Shown here piece by piece: positions 1 to 6,862 of a stretch of 11,368 bases of DNA. A model generated the notes under the pieces. It saw nothing but the letters and a program-made list of their open reading frames with translations. It made no database searches and was not told the DNA's origin. The position numbers and the translations under genes were made by a program. The DNA lies in contig MGVN01000223.1 in the NCBI GenBank assembly GCA_001800515.1, positions 12,629-23,996 of the forward strand, read 5' to 3'. How positions within the stretch are numbered: the stretch's first letter is position 1; the number at the start of each line of letters is the position of its first letter. This stretch comes from Elusimicrobia bacterium RIFOXYB2_FULL_49_7 (GTDB lineage: Bacteria; Fibrobacterota; OXYB2-FULL-49-7).

Positions 1-278
1 CAGCGGATATCGCCTTCAATGGCATCAATGTATTCCTGCTCCTCTTTGGCCGGATTGGTGTCATCCATTCGCAGATGGCAACGGCCGCCGAATTCCTTGG
101 CCAGGCCAAAATCAATACAGATAGCCTTGGCATGGCCGATGTGGAGGTAGCCGTTGGGCTCCGGTGGAAAGCGGGTGACAATGGATTGGCAACGGCCGTT
201 TTTCAAGTCCTCTGTCATGGCATCGCGGATGAAATTGGATGGCAGGGCAATATCAGAATGGTGGATATTAGGTTCCAT
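1..278 (-). CDS. glnS: Glutaminyl-tRNA synthetase, N-terminal part (runs off left edge)
   Basis: This is the first 92 codons of a class I glutaminyl-tRNA synthetase, which charges tRNA-Gln with glutamine in the cytoplasm. Translating the complement from the ATG at 278 gives [11 protein letters not shown] near residue 15, then [19 protein letters not shown], the GlnRS form of the ATP-binding HIGH motif in the Rossmann fold. Next comes [15 protein letters not shown], the GlnRS counterpart of the FDDTNP block. FPPEPNG separates GlnRS from bacterial GluRS, which has APSPTG, as the upstream gene does. The start lies 13 bp after the gltX stop, with a weak AAAGAGA ribosome site, so the two synthetases are probably co-transcribed. 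The KMSKS loop and anticodon-binding barrels lie outside the window. Identification is firm; only completeness is unknown. Confidence 0.95.
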   Translation of the reverse strand, partial: MEPNIHHSDIALPSNFIRDAMTEDLKNGRCQSIVTRFPPEPNGYLHIGHAKAICIDFGLAKEFGGRCHLRMDDTNPAKEEQEYIDAIEGDIR

Positions 279-291
279 AAATAATCTCTTT

Positions 292-1743
292 CTACCGGCA
301 GGTTTTAAGAAAGGAAAGCGCCTGTTTAAGTCGAATGATGCTGCGATCACGGCCAAGTACCCGCATCACATCATAGAGCGGGAGCGAGGTTTGAGAGCCG
401 GTGATAGCGACCCGCACGGCCATCTGGGCGCTGCGATGGGGAAGCGCCAAATCTTCAATTGTCTTTTTCAGCAGAGCGTCAATGGCTTCATTGGTGAAAG
501 CTTCGGCTTTATCCAAAGCCGAAGCGGATTTGGATAGCATGGTTTCTGCCTGGGTTTTGTCAAAATCTTTGGCCAAAAAGTCCGAAGCATGATACTCCAG
601 ATCCACCTTAAAGAAAAGATCGGTCCATTGGCTGAATCCCTGGCCGATTTTGTGCCGTTCCTGAACAAAGGGAAGCACGGCTTGGAGATACCAAGCCGAG
701 GCTTCGGCAGTTGTTTTCAGATAGTCAACATATTCTTCCGGGGAGAGTTTACGGATATACTCTTCGTTCAAGCCGTTCAGCTTGACAATGTCAAAAACCG
801 GGGAAGAGGTGGAAAGTTTATCCAGTGTAAAATCGCGGGAGAGATCGTCTAAAGTGAACCGTTCATTATCCTTACCCGATGAATAACCCATGAGGGCCAG
901 AAAGTTAATGACAGATTCTTTTCGATACCCGGCTGCCCTAAACCAGCGGAGAGAGACCGGATTCTTCCGTTTGCTCACTTTGGACTTATCGCTATTGCGA
1001 AGCAGTGATAGATGAGCGAATTTAGGCACTTGCCAGCCAAAGGAACGGTAAAGGATGATATGTTTGGGCGTGGAGGGAATCCATTCTTCAGCCCGGATCA
1101 CATGGGTGATTTCCATGAGATGATCATCCACCACATTGGCCAGATGGTAGGTCGGAAAGCGATCCGCTTTGATGAGGATTTGATCATCGATCTCACTGTT
1201 TTTGTATTCAATGTCTTTCTTGCGGATTTCATCATAAAAGGAGGTTGCCGCGCCGTCGCTCTTATCCACTTTTAATCGAATGACATGGGGCTCACCGGCC
1301 TGAACCCGTTTTTTAGCTTCTATTGGATCCAGATTGCGGCAATGGCCGTCATATCCTAAAACAGAGGCTTTGGCTGCCATCTGTTGTTTGCGGAGCTCGG
1401 AAAGCCGTTCTGCTGTACAGAAACAATAATAAGCGGCCCCTTTTTCAATCAGTTCTTCTGCATATTTCCCATAAATGGAAAGCCGTTCGCTTTGTCGATA
1501 GGGGCCAAAGGCGCCCCCCTTGTCCGGTCCTTCACTCCAATCCAGACCGAGCCAGTGTAAGGCTTCAAAGATGGATTCCTCGCTCTTTTTAGTGCTTCGG
1601 GTTTGGTCCGTGTCTTCAATACGGAGAATAAATGTACCACCCCGGCTTTTTGCAAAGCAGTAATTAAATAGAGCGGTATAGGCGGTCCCGATGTGGGGTT
1701 CGCCGGTCGGGGAGGGCGCTATTCGAACGCGGACTTTTTGCAT
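292..1743 (-). CDS. gltX: Glutamyl-tRNA synthetase
   Basis: This class I synthetase attaches glutamate to tRNA-Glu in the cytoplasm. The 483 residues match the usual bacterial GluRS length. Visible landmarks are [12 protein letters not shown] (residues 9-20, HIGH motif), [10 protein letters not shown] (41-50), a zinc-type cysteine cluster (C107, C109 and C135 in CFCT...YDGHC), and SKVSKRK (254-260), the KMSKS loop. The alpha-helical anticodon-binding region follows to the C-terminus. The ATG at 1743 is preceded by a good ribosome site (AGAGG/AAAGG), and the protein starts just before the first strand of the Rossmann fold, as expected. The gene lies 75 bp after the ABC exporter and 13 bp before glnS. 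Because glnS is next door, this enzyme is probably the discriminating type that charges only tRNA-Glu. That is inference from context, not read from specificity residues. Confidence 0.96.
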   Translation of the reverse strand: MQKVRVRIAPSPTGEPHIGTAYTALFNYCFAKSRGGTFILRIEDTDQTRSTKKSEESIFEALHWLGLDWSEGPDKGGAFGPYRQSERLSIYGKYAEELIEKGAAYYCFCTAERLSELRKQQMAAKASVLGYDGHCRNLDPIEAKKRVQAGEPHVIRLKVDKSDGAATSFYDEIRKKDIEYKNSEIDDQILIKADRFPTYHLANVVDDHLMEITHVIRAEEWIPSTPKHIILYRSFGWQVPKFAHLSLLRNSDKSKVSKRKNPVSLRWFRAAGYRKESVINFLALMGYSSGKDNERFTLDDLSRDFTLDKLSTSSPVFDIVKLNGLNEEYIRKLSPEEYVDYLKTTAEASAWYLQAVLPFVQERHKIGQGFSQWTDLFFKVDLEYHASDFLAKDFDKTQAETMLSKSASALDKAEAFTNEAIDALLKKTIEDLALPHRSAQMAVRVAITGSQTSLPLYDVMRVLGRDRSIIRLKQALSFLKTCR

Positions 1744-1818
1744 GCCTTTTCCTCTTTCAAAAGATGAGGATAAAATAATTTTGTGTCGGGCCGGGTCGCG
1801 ATGGAAAATTTCGCTTCT

Positions 1819-3576
1819 TTATAAAATCGGCAACACCCGCTTGAACATCTTTTCCTGCTCGGAAAATTGGAGGTCATAAAGTTGTTTATAAAAGCCGTTC
1901 AAAGAGAGCAACTCATCGTGTGTACCCCGTTCCACAATACGCCCTTTTTGCATCACCAGAATTTCGTCTGCAGACAGGATAGTGGAAAGCCGATGTGCAA
2001 TAATAATGATGGAGCGTTTTTCGCGCAAACGGGAAAGGGCGCCGTGAATCTGAAATTCCGTCACACTATCCATCGCCGAAGTGGGTTCATCTAAAAGAAC
2101 GATGGGGGCATTCCGGAGTAACACGCGGGCAATGGCCACCAGCTGCTTCTGACCGCCGGAAAGATGGCGTCCCCGTTCACCCACCACCGTATGCAACCCA
2201 TCCGGTAATCCTTGAATAAAATCCCAGATGTTCGCCGCCTTGGCAGCGTCCTCCACTTCCTGATCCGTGGCGTCCAGTCGGCCCATACGGATATTGTCGC
2301 ACAAGGTTCCGGAAAATAAAAACCCTTCTTGAAGTACGGTGCCCATAAAATGGCGCAGGCTTTGAATCTTGAAGTCACGGATATCGCTATTATCCAGCAG
2401 AATGGCACCTGATGCAGGATCGTAAAAACGGAGGATCAGATTCAAAATGGTCGTTTTTCCTGAGCCCGACGAACCCACCAGTGCGACCATCTTGCCGGGG
2501 GTTATTTCAAAATTAATATCCAGGAGGGTTTGTTCTTGCGTGGTATCATACGCAAAGGAGACATGTCGGAAAACCAGGTGACCTTGGCAGGATTTCAAGT
2601 CGACCGCATCCGGTCTTTCCACAGGCCAAGCTGAAATGTCAAGCAGTTCATAAACCCGCTCCGTAGAGGTGAGACCGCGCTGAATCACCTGGGTCATATT
2701 TACGATGGCTTGGAGCGGAGAATAAAGATAGCCCACATAAGTGTAAAAAGCGACCACTTCACCGATGGTCAGCCTTCCAATCATGACCAGATAGCCGCCG
2801 AAAAAGAGAACCAGTGCAGTGCCGAGAATGGTTAGGAATTCGCTAATCACCAGAAAGACGGCGTTCATGGTATAAGTGCGGATGCGCATATCCACATCCT
2901 GGCCCACATAATGTTCAAGTTTTTTGCTTTTGAATTCATCCAGACTGAAGGATTTAATCACCTTGATGCCGGATAAGGATTCACTGAATTCCGTGGACAA
3001 GGCCGAATAATTCTGTTGAATATCCCGATAGCGCTTACGGAGACGGCCGCGAAAAAACTGGAAATTCACCAGATAGAAGGGCATGATGCAGAGCGCGGCC
3101 AGCGCCAGGGTCCAATCCATGCGAAAGAGAAGAACCAACACGCCGACAATAATCAGGCCATCGGTGATAATGCTCAACAGGGAATTGGTGGTCATGTTCT
3201 CGACATTCATAATGTCATCGAGCATGCGGGTCAGAATATCACCCATGGAGGTCTTATCGAAGTAGCGGCTGGAAAGAAGTTGGAGCTGCCGCATGATGCG
3301 CATCCGAAGCCGGTGAATGAAGCGGTAACCGAAATTGAGCATCTGGTGGTTACGTCGTACAACGAGAAAGGCTCTGATCAGAAAAGCAGAGACAATGAGA
3401 ATAAAATAAATCAGCGCTTCGTGCAATTTTTTATTCGGAATGTAATCATCCAGCATTTTGCGGATGAATTGGGGGAGCATGAGTTGAATGCCGGAGATGA
3501 AACCCATCAGAATAAGGGCTTCAACCAGATGACGGCGGAGCTGGAGGACGTCCTTCAGGTAGCGGCGCAACAGCAT
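1819..3576 (-). CDS. ABC exporter, fused permease and ATPase (MsbA/LmrA-like half-transporter)
   Basis: This is a type IV ABC exporter half-subunit, expected to work as a homo- or heterodimer in the inner membrane and to expel lipid or drug-like substrates by ATP hydrolysis. About six membrane helices span residues 15-270 from this start, and the ATPase domain fills the rest. It has Walker A GSSGSGKT, Q-loop VLQEGF, signature LSGGQ, Walker B IVLLDE with the catalytic Glu, D-loop SAMD and switch histidine AHRLS, so both ATP-site halves look intact. The frame is open further upstream to an ATG at 3690 (623 aa). I prefer the ATG at 3576 (585 aa): MLLRRYLKDVLQ is a typical start for the family, and the longer form would overlap the signal-peptide codons of the divergent gene by 60 bp. 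Neither start has a strong ribosome site. The substrate cannot be read from sequence. gltX follows after 75 bp. Confidence 0.92.
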   Translation of the reverse strand: MLLRRYLKDVLQLRRHLVEALILMGFISGIQLMLPQFIRKMLDDYIPNKKLHEALIYFILIVSAFLIRAFLVVRRNHQMLNFGYRFIHRLRMRIMRQLQLLSSRYFDKTSMGDILTRMLDDIMNVENMTTNSLLSIITDGLIIVGVLVLLFRMDWTLALAALCIMPFYLVNFQFFRGRLRKRYRDIQQNYSALSTEFSESLSGIKVIKSFSLDEFKSKKLEHYVGQDVDMRIRTYTMNAVFLVISEFLTILGTALVLFFGGYLVMIGRLTIGEVVAFYTYVGYLYSPLQAIVNMTQVIQRGLTSTERVYELLDISAWPVERPDAVDLKSCQGHLVFRHVSFAYDTTQEQTLLDINFEITPGKMVALVGSSGSGKTTILNLILRFYDPASGAILLDNSDIRDFKIQSLRHFMGTVLQEGFLFSGTLCDNIRMGRLDATDQEVEDAAKAANIWDFIQGLPDGLHTVVGERGRHLSGGQKQLVAIARVLLRNAPIVLLDEPTSAMDSVTEFQIHGALSRLREKRSIIIIAHRLSTILSADEILVMQKGRIVERGTHDELLSLNGFYKQLYDLQFSEQEKMFKRVLPIL

Positions 3577-3630
3577 GGGCCTAATATAAATATATCGGGA
3601 TAGGGAATACCGCAATTCGGTCAAAAGCTT
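3577..3630. promoter_or_regulatory. Short divergent intergenic region, possible promoters
   Basis: If the exporter starts at 3576, only 54 bp separate two divergent genes, so both 5' signals must lie here or inside the neighbours. On the minus strand TTGACC (3624-3619) could be a -35 element, with TATCCC (3602-3597) 16 bp further as a poor -10. On the plus strand the AT-rich stretch at 3582-3595 (TATAAA inside) has no convincing -35 partner, and no clear ribosome site precedes the ATG at 3631. These are pattern matches only. Confidence 0.25.
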
Positions 3631-5079
3631 ATGTTTCAAATATTCATTTCTACGACCCTCTTTATTTTTCTTTTCATCCTTTCCAACCATGCCGCCGTTG
3701 TTATTTCGGAAGTATCACCTAATCCACCGGGTTCCAGTACCACGCTGCCCGGCGACGGTTCTCATGAGTTCATCGAATTCTATAATAACGGCAGCGAAGC
3801 GGTCAATCTCTGCCGTTATTTCATCAAAAGCGGTTCCGTCACCTCCACGGCAGAACCGGATTCCAATAACATCCAGGTCTGGTCAGGCGATTCACTTCTT
3901 CCTATCGGAGGAGACAGCATGTTGACCTATGATTCCCTGCTTCAGCCCGGTCAATACGGGCTTCTGTTGGGCCGCAAATATATCTCCGCCCCGGAATCGA
4001 CCCGGTACCTTATTCGTAGCGGAGCGGCTGTTTTTGCAACACGCAAGACCTACATCCGATCCGGCACCTTGGCCAATGCGTCCACCTGGATCGAATTGTA
4101 TGATGAACACAATCAGTCGATCTCCACCTTTAATCATTTCCAATCCAAGTCAATTGATCCCGGTGAAAAACTGACCTGGCATCGTATTGCTCCTGATTCT
4201 ACGGATCGTCTCGACAACTGGAAATTAGCCCCGCCTACACCCGGAGGGGCCTTTCCGTATGCCTCTTCCCGCACTTACGGATACACGTTGATTATTAACG
4301 AATTCATGAACGATCCGGCAATCGGTAATCCGGAATGGGTGGAATTGTTTAATTATGGAATAGATACGGTCAATCTTGCCGGGTTTATGTTGGGCGGCAA
4401 TGAAATAAACAATATCCTCATCAGCGCGGAACCCTGTCTTATTCCGCCTAATGCCTTTTGCGTGGTGGCTGAAAGCGGCGGCGTGGGACGCGGCTATTTT
4501 CAGGATCTGCTTTGTCCGTTGATGGTGCCGGACGATTGGGATGCCTTGCGCCGCGATGATGATATCATCTCTCTCTATAACGAAAAAGGGGAGAGGCTCG
4601 ATTCGCTTCATTATCTGGACGGTTGGTTCGCTGTTGCAAAAGGGGTCTCATGCGAGCGCAAAGATACCCGGCTTTTATCAACCTTTCCGGAGAGTTGGCG
4701 GAAGTCTTTGCATGGCAGCGGAGCAACGCCTGGGTTTGCGAATAGTGCCGTTGCCGCAGCCATATCCGCCTTTGGTTTTGAAGTGCAAAACCGATCTTTT
4801 TGTCCGCAGGGTTCATCAATTGAGTTATCGAGACTTGAAATAGCGCTTTCCGCACCGGCACAAGGAAGTGTTATCTTGAAAATATTTGATCTGAAAGGTC
4901 GCTCTATAAAAACGCTTGTAAACAAGCAGGAAGGTGTTCGTACCAAGCGTCTTTTTTGGGACGGCAGCAAGAACAATGGTCAACAGGCGTCTGCAGGCCC
5001 CTATCTGGTTTACGGTGAATATCGTAACGGAACTCAAGTCACTGTCCGCAAAAAAAGCATTGTTCTGACCGCAAAATGA
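3631..5079 (+). CDS. Secreted lamin-tail-domain protein with FlgD-Ig-like C-terminal domain
   Basis: This is an exported structural or adhesive surface protein of unknown precise role. A hydrophobic stretch (residues 2-18, rich in F, I and L) ending before HAA looks like a signal peptide, although its first residues lack the usual Lys/Arg. Two lamin-tail-type immunoglobulin-like domains follow. One is at ~22-205, with VVISEVSPNPP and HEFIEFYNNGSEAVNL. The other is at ~219-372, with LIINEFMNDP and PEWVELFNYGIDTVNLAGF, closing with the family's ATPGFANS ending. Residues ~395-482 resemble the FlgD Ig-like fold (VILKIFDLKGRSIKTLV, then WDGSKNNGQQASAGPYLVYGEY), a C-terminal module often found on secreted proteins of FCB-type bacteria, where it can act like a sorting domain. 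The stop overlaps the next ATG (ATGA, 5076-5079), so translation of the barrel protein is likely coupled. No ribosome site is obvious at 3631, but it is the first ATG after an in-frame stop at 3601. Confidence 0.85.
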   Translation: MFQIFISTTLFIFLFILSNHAAVVISEVSPNPPGSSTTLPGDGSHEFIEFYNNGSEAVNLCRYFIKSGSVTSTAEPDSNNIQVWSGDSLLPIGGDSMLTYDSLLQPGQYGLLLGRKYISAPESTRYLIRSGAAVFATRKTYIRSGTLANASTWIELYDEHNQSISTFNHFQSKSIDPGEKLTWHRIAPDSTDRLDNWKLAPPTPGGAFPYASSRTYGYTLIINEFMNDPAIGNPEWVELFNYGIDTVNLAGFMLGGNEINNILISAEPCLIPPNAFCVVAESGGVGRGYFQDLLCPLMVPDDWDALRRDDDIISLYNEKGERLDSLHYLDGWFAVAKGVSCERKDTRLLSTFPESWRKSLHGSGATPGFANSAVAAAISAFGFEVQNRSFCPQGSSIELSRLEIALSAPAQGSVILKIFDLKGRSIKTLVNKQEGVRTKRLFWDGSKNNGQQASAGPYLVYGEYRNGTQVTVRKKSIVLTAK

Positions 5080-5900
5080 CCTTTTTTCTGCGTTTATCCT
5101 TACTGCTTATTCTGGTTGGACAGGGGCGTTTGCATGCTTTAAGCTGTGAAAACAGCGATCCCGGCCTGCAGGCGATGGGAGGCGTTGGGACTGCGCTGCC
5201 TTTTGGGCCGGTCTCTCTTTTCCATCATACTGCGTGGTTGTCAGAGACCGAGCGTTTTCAAAGCACCCTTTCTATCATGAATCCTTATGACATGCCCGGT
5301 CTTTACTCGGGCAACGCCGCTTTCTCTATTCCCCTAAAACCCTTTACGCTTGGAGGTGGAATGGCTTTTTTGATTTTGGACAGCATTTATAATGAAATAG
5401 AATGGGGGATAGGGAGTGCCGTCCAATACAAACAGGTCTATTTTGGGGCTAACGGACGATTGAATTATATGACCTTTCCCAAAAATCACGGTTATTGTCT
5501 GGAGTCTGCTATGGATGCCAGTGTAACGGTGATGCCGTATCATCCGCTTTTTCTGTCCATCGGATTTCGCGAATTTTCCATTTTAACCGGAGGAGTGGGT
5601 TATCTGGGGCAATATCTTTGGGCCGGCATGGAAGCAGACTATCAAGCCGGTTTTCCGCTGAATGTTCGTTTTGGACAGGCTTTAAATCTTTTTGATGTTT
5701 TAGCTCTCCGCGCAGGGGTGAGCACTGAGCCCCTGACCTTTTCCTTTGGGGTGGGTTTTTCTTTTATGGGCATGGGAGCGGATATGGCTGCGCAGACCCA
5801 TACGGAGTTGGGCTTGTCTAAAAGTATCGGGGTCCGGATGGGCGCTTCGACAACAAGTGCTCAGTGCCTGAGTAATAAAGAGAAATTTGCCGGGCGCTGA
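5076..5900 (+). CDS. PorV/PorQ-like outer-membrane beta-barrel protein, C-terminus altered by repeat
   Basis: This is a probable outer-membrane barrel with a signal peptide (residues 1-~22, LRLSLLLILVGQG then LHA). Just after it, GLQAMGGVGTALPFGPVSLFHHTAWLSE resembles the N-terminal signature of the PorV/PorQ/UPF0164 barrels (usually a GMGG-A-A-DD-NPAGL pattern), but the NPA is replaced by HTA. The rest alternates short amphipathic strands rich in Gly and aromatics (LGGGMAFLIL, VYFGANGRLNYM, FSFGVGFSFMGMGADM), with no membrane helix after the signal. It overlaps the upstream lamin-tail gene by ATGA, which suggests that the two products work together at the cell surface. From about residue 256 the codons fall in interspersed repeat DNA, and the stop TGA is itself within the repeat, so the native end (near THTELGLSKSIGVRM) has probably been lost or replaced. 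C24 in ALSC is a poor lipobox. Family assignment is moderate; function is inferred. Confidence 0.7.
   Translation: MTFFLRLSLLLILVGQGRLHALSCENSDPGLQAMGGVGTALPFGPVSLFHHTAWLSETERFQSTLSIMNPYDMPGLYSGNAAFSIPLKPFTLGGGMAFLILDSIYNEIEWGIGSAVQYKQVYFGANGRLNYMTFPKNHGYCLESAMDASVTVMPYHPLFLSIGFREFSILTGGVGYLGQYLWAGMEADYQAGFPLNVRFGQALNLFDVLALRAGVSTEPLTFSFGVGFSFMGMGADMAAQTHTELGLSKSIGVRMGASTTSAQCLSNKEKFAGR
5841..5868 (+). repeat. Interspersed palindromic repeat, copy A (degenerate)
   Basis: This segment begins GGCGCTTCGACAA and ends GCTCAGTGCC. The outer bases can pair (GGCGCT with AGTGCC, one G-U). It looks like a copy of the common TTCGACAAGCTCAG-type bacterial interspersed repeat with about five extra bases in the loop. 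CGCTTCGACAA at 5843-5853 is the exact reverse complement of 5903-5913 in copy B, so the two copies are inverted. The copy lies inside the barrel reading frame and encodes part of its odd C-terminus. Confidence 0.6.
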
Positions 5901-5930
5901 GCTTGTCGAAGCGTCCGGCAAATTTCTCTT
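5878..5930 (+). repeat. Large hairpin containing inverted repeat copy B
   Basis: The arms AAGAGAAATTTGCCGG (5878-5893) and CCGGCAAATTTCTCTT (5915-5930) are perfect 16-bp reverse complements around a 21-base centre that can pair further (CGCT at 5895-5898 with AGCG at 5910-5913). The centre, CGCTGAGCTTGTCGAAGCG, is the recognisable core of the TTCGACAAGCTCAG repeat family in reverse orientation. The hairpin covers the barrel gene's stop codon (5898-5900), and its right arm ends within the -35 box of the lexA promoter. It may stop or slow transcription arriving from the upstream genes, but no T-run follows directly, so a classical rho-independent terminator is not supported. Confidence 0.85.
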
Positions 5931-5957
5931 GACATTCTTTTTATATTACTGTATATT
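5929..5957 (+). promoter_or_regulatory. lexA promoter, sigma70-type
   Basis: A perfect -35 hexamer TTGACA (5929-5934) is followed, after exactly 17 bp, by TATATT (5952-5957), close to the TATAAT consensus. Transcription would start near 5964, giving a leader of about 24 bases before the lexA ATG. The -10 element lies within the LexA-box palindrome, the usual arrangement for autorepression. Confidence 0.8.
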
Positions 5958-5967
5958 TGTATAGTAA
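5946..5967 (+). promoter_or_regulatory. LexA operator (SOS box), E. coli-like
   Basis: This imperfect 22-bp palindrome has the core TACTGTATATTTGTATAGTA (5947-5966), which matches the E. coli SOS box TACTGTATATATATACAGTA at 16 of 20 positions. The left half keeps CTG; the right half has TAG instead of CAG, 10 bases on. It covers the -10 element and the likely transcription start, so bound LexA would block its own promoter until DNA damage triggers cleavage. Confidence 0.8.
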
Positions 5968-5976
5968 TCTTAGTTC

Positions 5977-5983
5977 AAGGAGA
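5977..5983 (+). promoter_or_regulatory. Ribosome binding site of lexA
   Basis: AAGGAGA lies about five bases before the ATG at 5988. It selects that start over the in-frame ATG at 6003 (Met6), which has no comparable site. Confidence 0.75.
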
Positions 5984-5987
5984 ATGT

Positions 5988-6638
5988 ATGCCGAAGTTTA
6001 CTATGGCGCCTACCCAACGGCTGACCGCCAAACAGGAAAAGGTGCTCGAATTTATTGAAGGCTATTATGCCGACCACGGCAATGCGCCCACTTTCAGTGA
6101 AATTGCAGCCCACTTCCACTTCAAGTCCAACAATGCCGTTACAGACCACCTCAAGATGCTCGAAAAAAAAGGTTACCTGGAGTATCGACGCGGCATGAGC
6201 CGGAGCCTTATTCCAGCCCGCATCCACCGCATCCGGCAGGAAGAAAAAGAGCCGGGCATTCCTATTGTGGGCACTATTGCTGCCGGCGTACCTATCGAAG
6301 CTGTTGAAAACGTCGAAAGCTACCTGACGCCTCAGGAAGCGGGCCTGTCCAACCGGGACCAAAGCCGCTTTGCTCTGCGGGTGCGTGGCGAATCCATGAT
6401 TGGCCGCGGCATCCACGATGGCGATATTGTGGTCATTGCCCGCCAAAAAACGGTGGGCCCCCATGATGTGGCAGCTGTGCGCGTGGGAAATGAAGCTACC
6501 CTTAAATATGTACGCCGCGATCGTAACAATATCCGGCTGGTTCCGGATAATCCATTGGTCAAAACACTGATTTTATGTGCCACGGATGATGTTGAAATTT
6601 TGGGCAAGGCGGTCAGCTTGGTGCGTCCCAGGCTTTAA
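5988..6638 (+). CDS. lexA: LexA repressor, SOS response regulator and autoprotease
   Basis: LexA represses DNA-damage genes and inactivates itself by RecA-stimulated self-cleavage. Residues 10-75 form the winged helix-turn-helix (LTAKQEKVLEFIEGYYADHG, then PTFSEIAAHFHFKSNNAVTDHLKMLEKKGYL), much like E. coli LexA. The cleavage site is Ala99-Gly100 in VGTIAAGVP. The catalytic serine is S136 (RVRGESM) and the lysine K173 (ATLKYV). The 37-residue Ser-Lys spacing equals that of E. coli LexA, so the protease should be active. At 216 residues it is slightly longer than the E. coli protein. A strong promoter with an overlapping SOS box lies directly upstream, so autoregulation is well supported. The next reading frame, 11 bp on, resembles the start of a DnaE polymerase, a frequent SOS partner. 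Confidence 0.96.
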   Translation: MPKFTMAPTQRLTAKQEKVLEFIEGYYADHGNAPTFSEIAAHFHFKSNNAVTDHLKMLEKKGYLEYRRGMSRSLIPARIHRIRQEEKEPGIPIVGTIAAGVPIEAVENVESYLTPQEAGLSNRDQSRFALRVRGESMIGRGIHDGDIVVIARQKTVGPHDVAAVRVGNEATLKYVRRDRNNIRLVPDNPLVKTLILCATDDVEILGKAVSLVRPRL

Positions 6639-6649
6639 CCTGTCCGCCT

Positions 6650-6862
6650 ATGTTCGTTCATCTGCACACCCATTCGGTTTCTTCCTTCCTGTCCGGCCTG
6701 CCAACAACAGATGAGTTGGTGGGCCGGGCAGCCTCCGATACCTTCCTTCAGGAAAACCCTGATCGGCACTCAGGCGTTACCGATTTGGGACGGCGTGAAA
6801 TTATCACGCCGTATTTAAGACTGATATTTCTTTCTAATCTTTTCCACTATTATTTTGGATAA
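6650..6862 (+). pseudogene. Truncated DNA polymerase III alpha (DnaE/DnaE2-like) PHP-domain start
   Basis: The frame opens MFVHLHTHSVSSFLSGLPTT and continues DELVGRAAS, closely resembling the first residues of DnaE-type polymerases (FVHLHVHS-YS-LDG---ELV-RAA), including the HLHTHS metal-binding start of the PHP domain. After residue 29 (about 6736) the expected GMPALALTDHG block is absent. Only an out-of-register VTDLG remains, and the frame then runs into the 3' end of the convergent kinase gene and stops after 70 residues in total, against about 1000 or more for a working polymerase. lexA ends 11 bp upstream, so this was probably a lexA-dnaE2-type SOS mutagenesis operon that lost its polymerase by deletion or insertion. 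An assembly join would look the same. No ribosome site is visible. Similarity was judged by eye. Confidence 0.6.
6790..6812. terminator. Hairpin between convergent genes, possible weak bidirectional terminator
   Basis: ACGGCGTGA (6790-6798) and TCACGCCGT (6804-6812) form a perfect 9-bp GC-rich stem with a 5-base loop (AATTA). It lies two bases past the kinase stop codon and inside the polymerase-like remnant read from the other strand. Position and stability suit a terminator for the kai operon, but neither strand has a T-tract directly after the stem, so rho-independent function is uncertain. Confidence 0.4.

Noticed and set aside
1744..1818. Terminator or strong promoter between the ABC exporter and gltX
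   Set aside because: No stable stem with a T-run, and no convincing -35/-10 pair on the minus strand; only a 4-bp GCGA/TCGC match was seen.
3016..3603. 195-aa plus-strand frame opposite the ABC exporter
   Set aside because: It is the antisense of a clearly coding ABC transporter, has no recognisable motif or ribosome site, and its composition (many His, Asn and Gln) is typical of a shadow frame.
5970..6464. 164-aa minus-strand frame opposite lexA
   Set aside because: It covers the lexA coding sequence and promoter on the opposite strand and shows no family resemblance.
6650..6862. Intact small gene of 70 aa after lexA
   Set aside because: Only the first ~29 residues look like a real protein (the polymerase PHP start); the tail is read across the hairpin and the 3' end of the opposite gene, so a truncated gene fits better.
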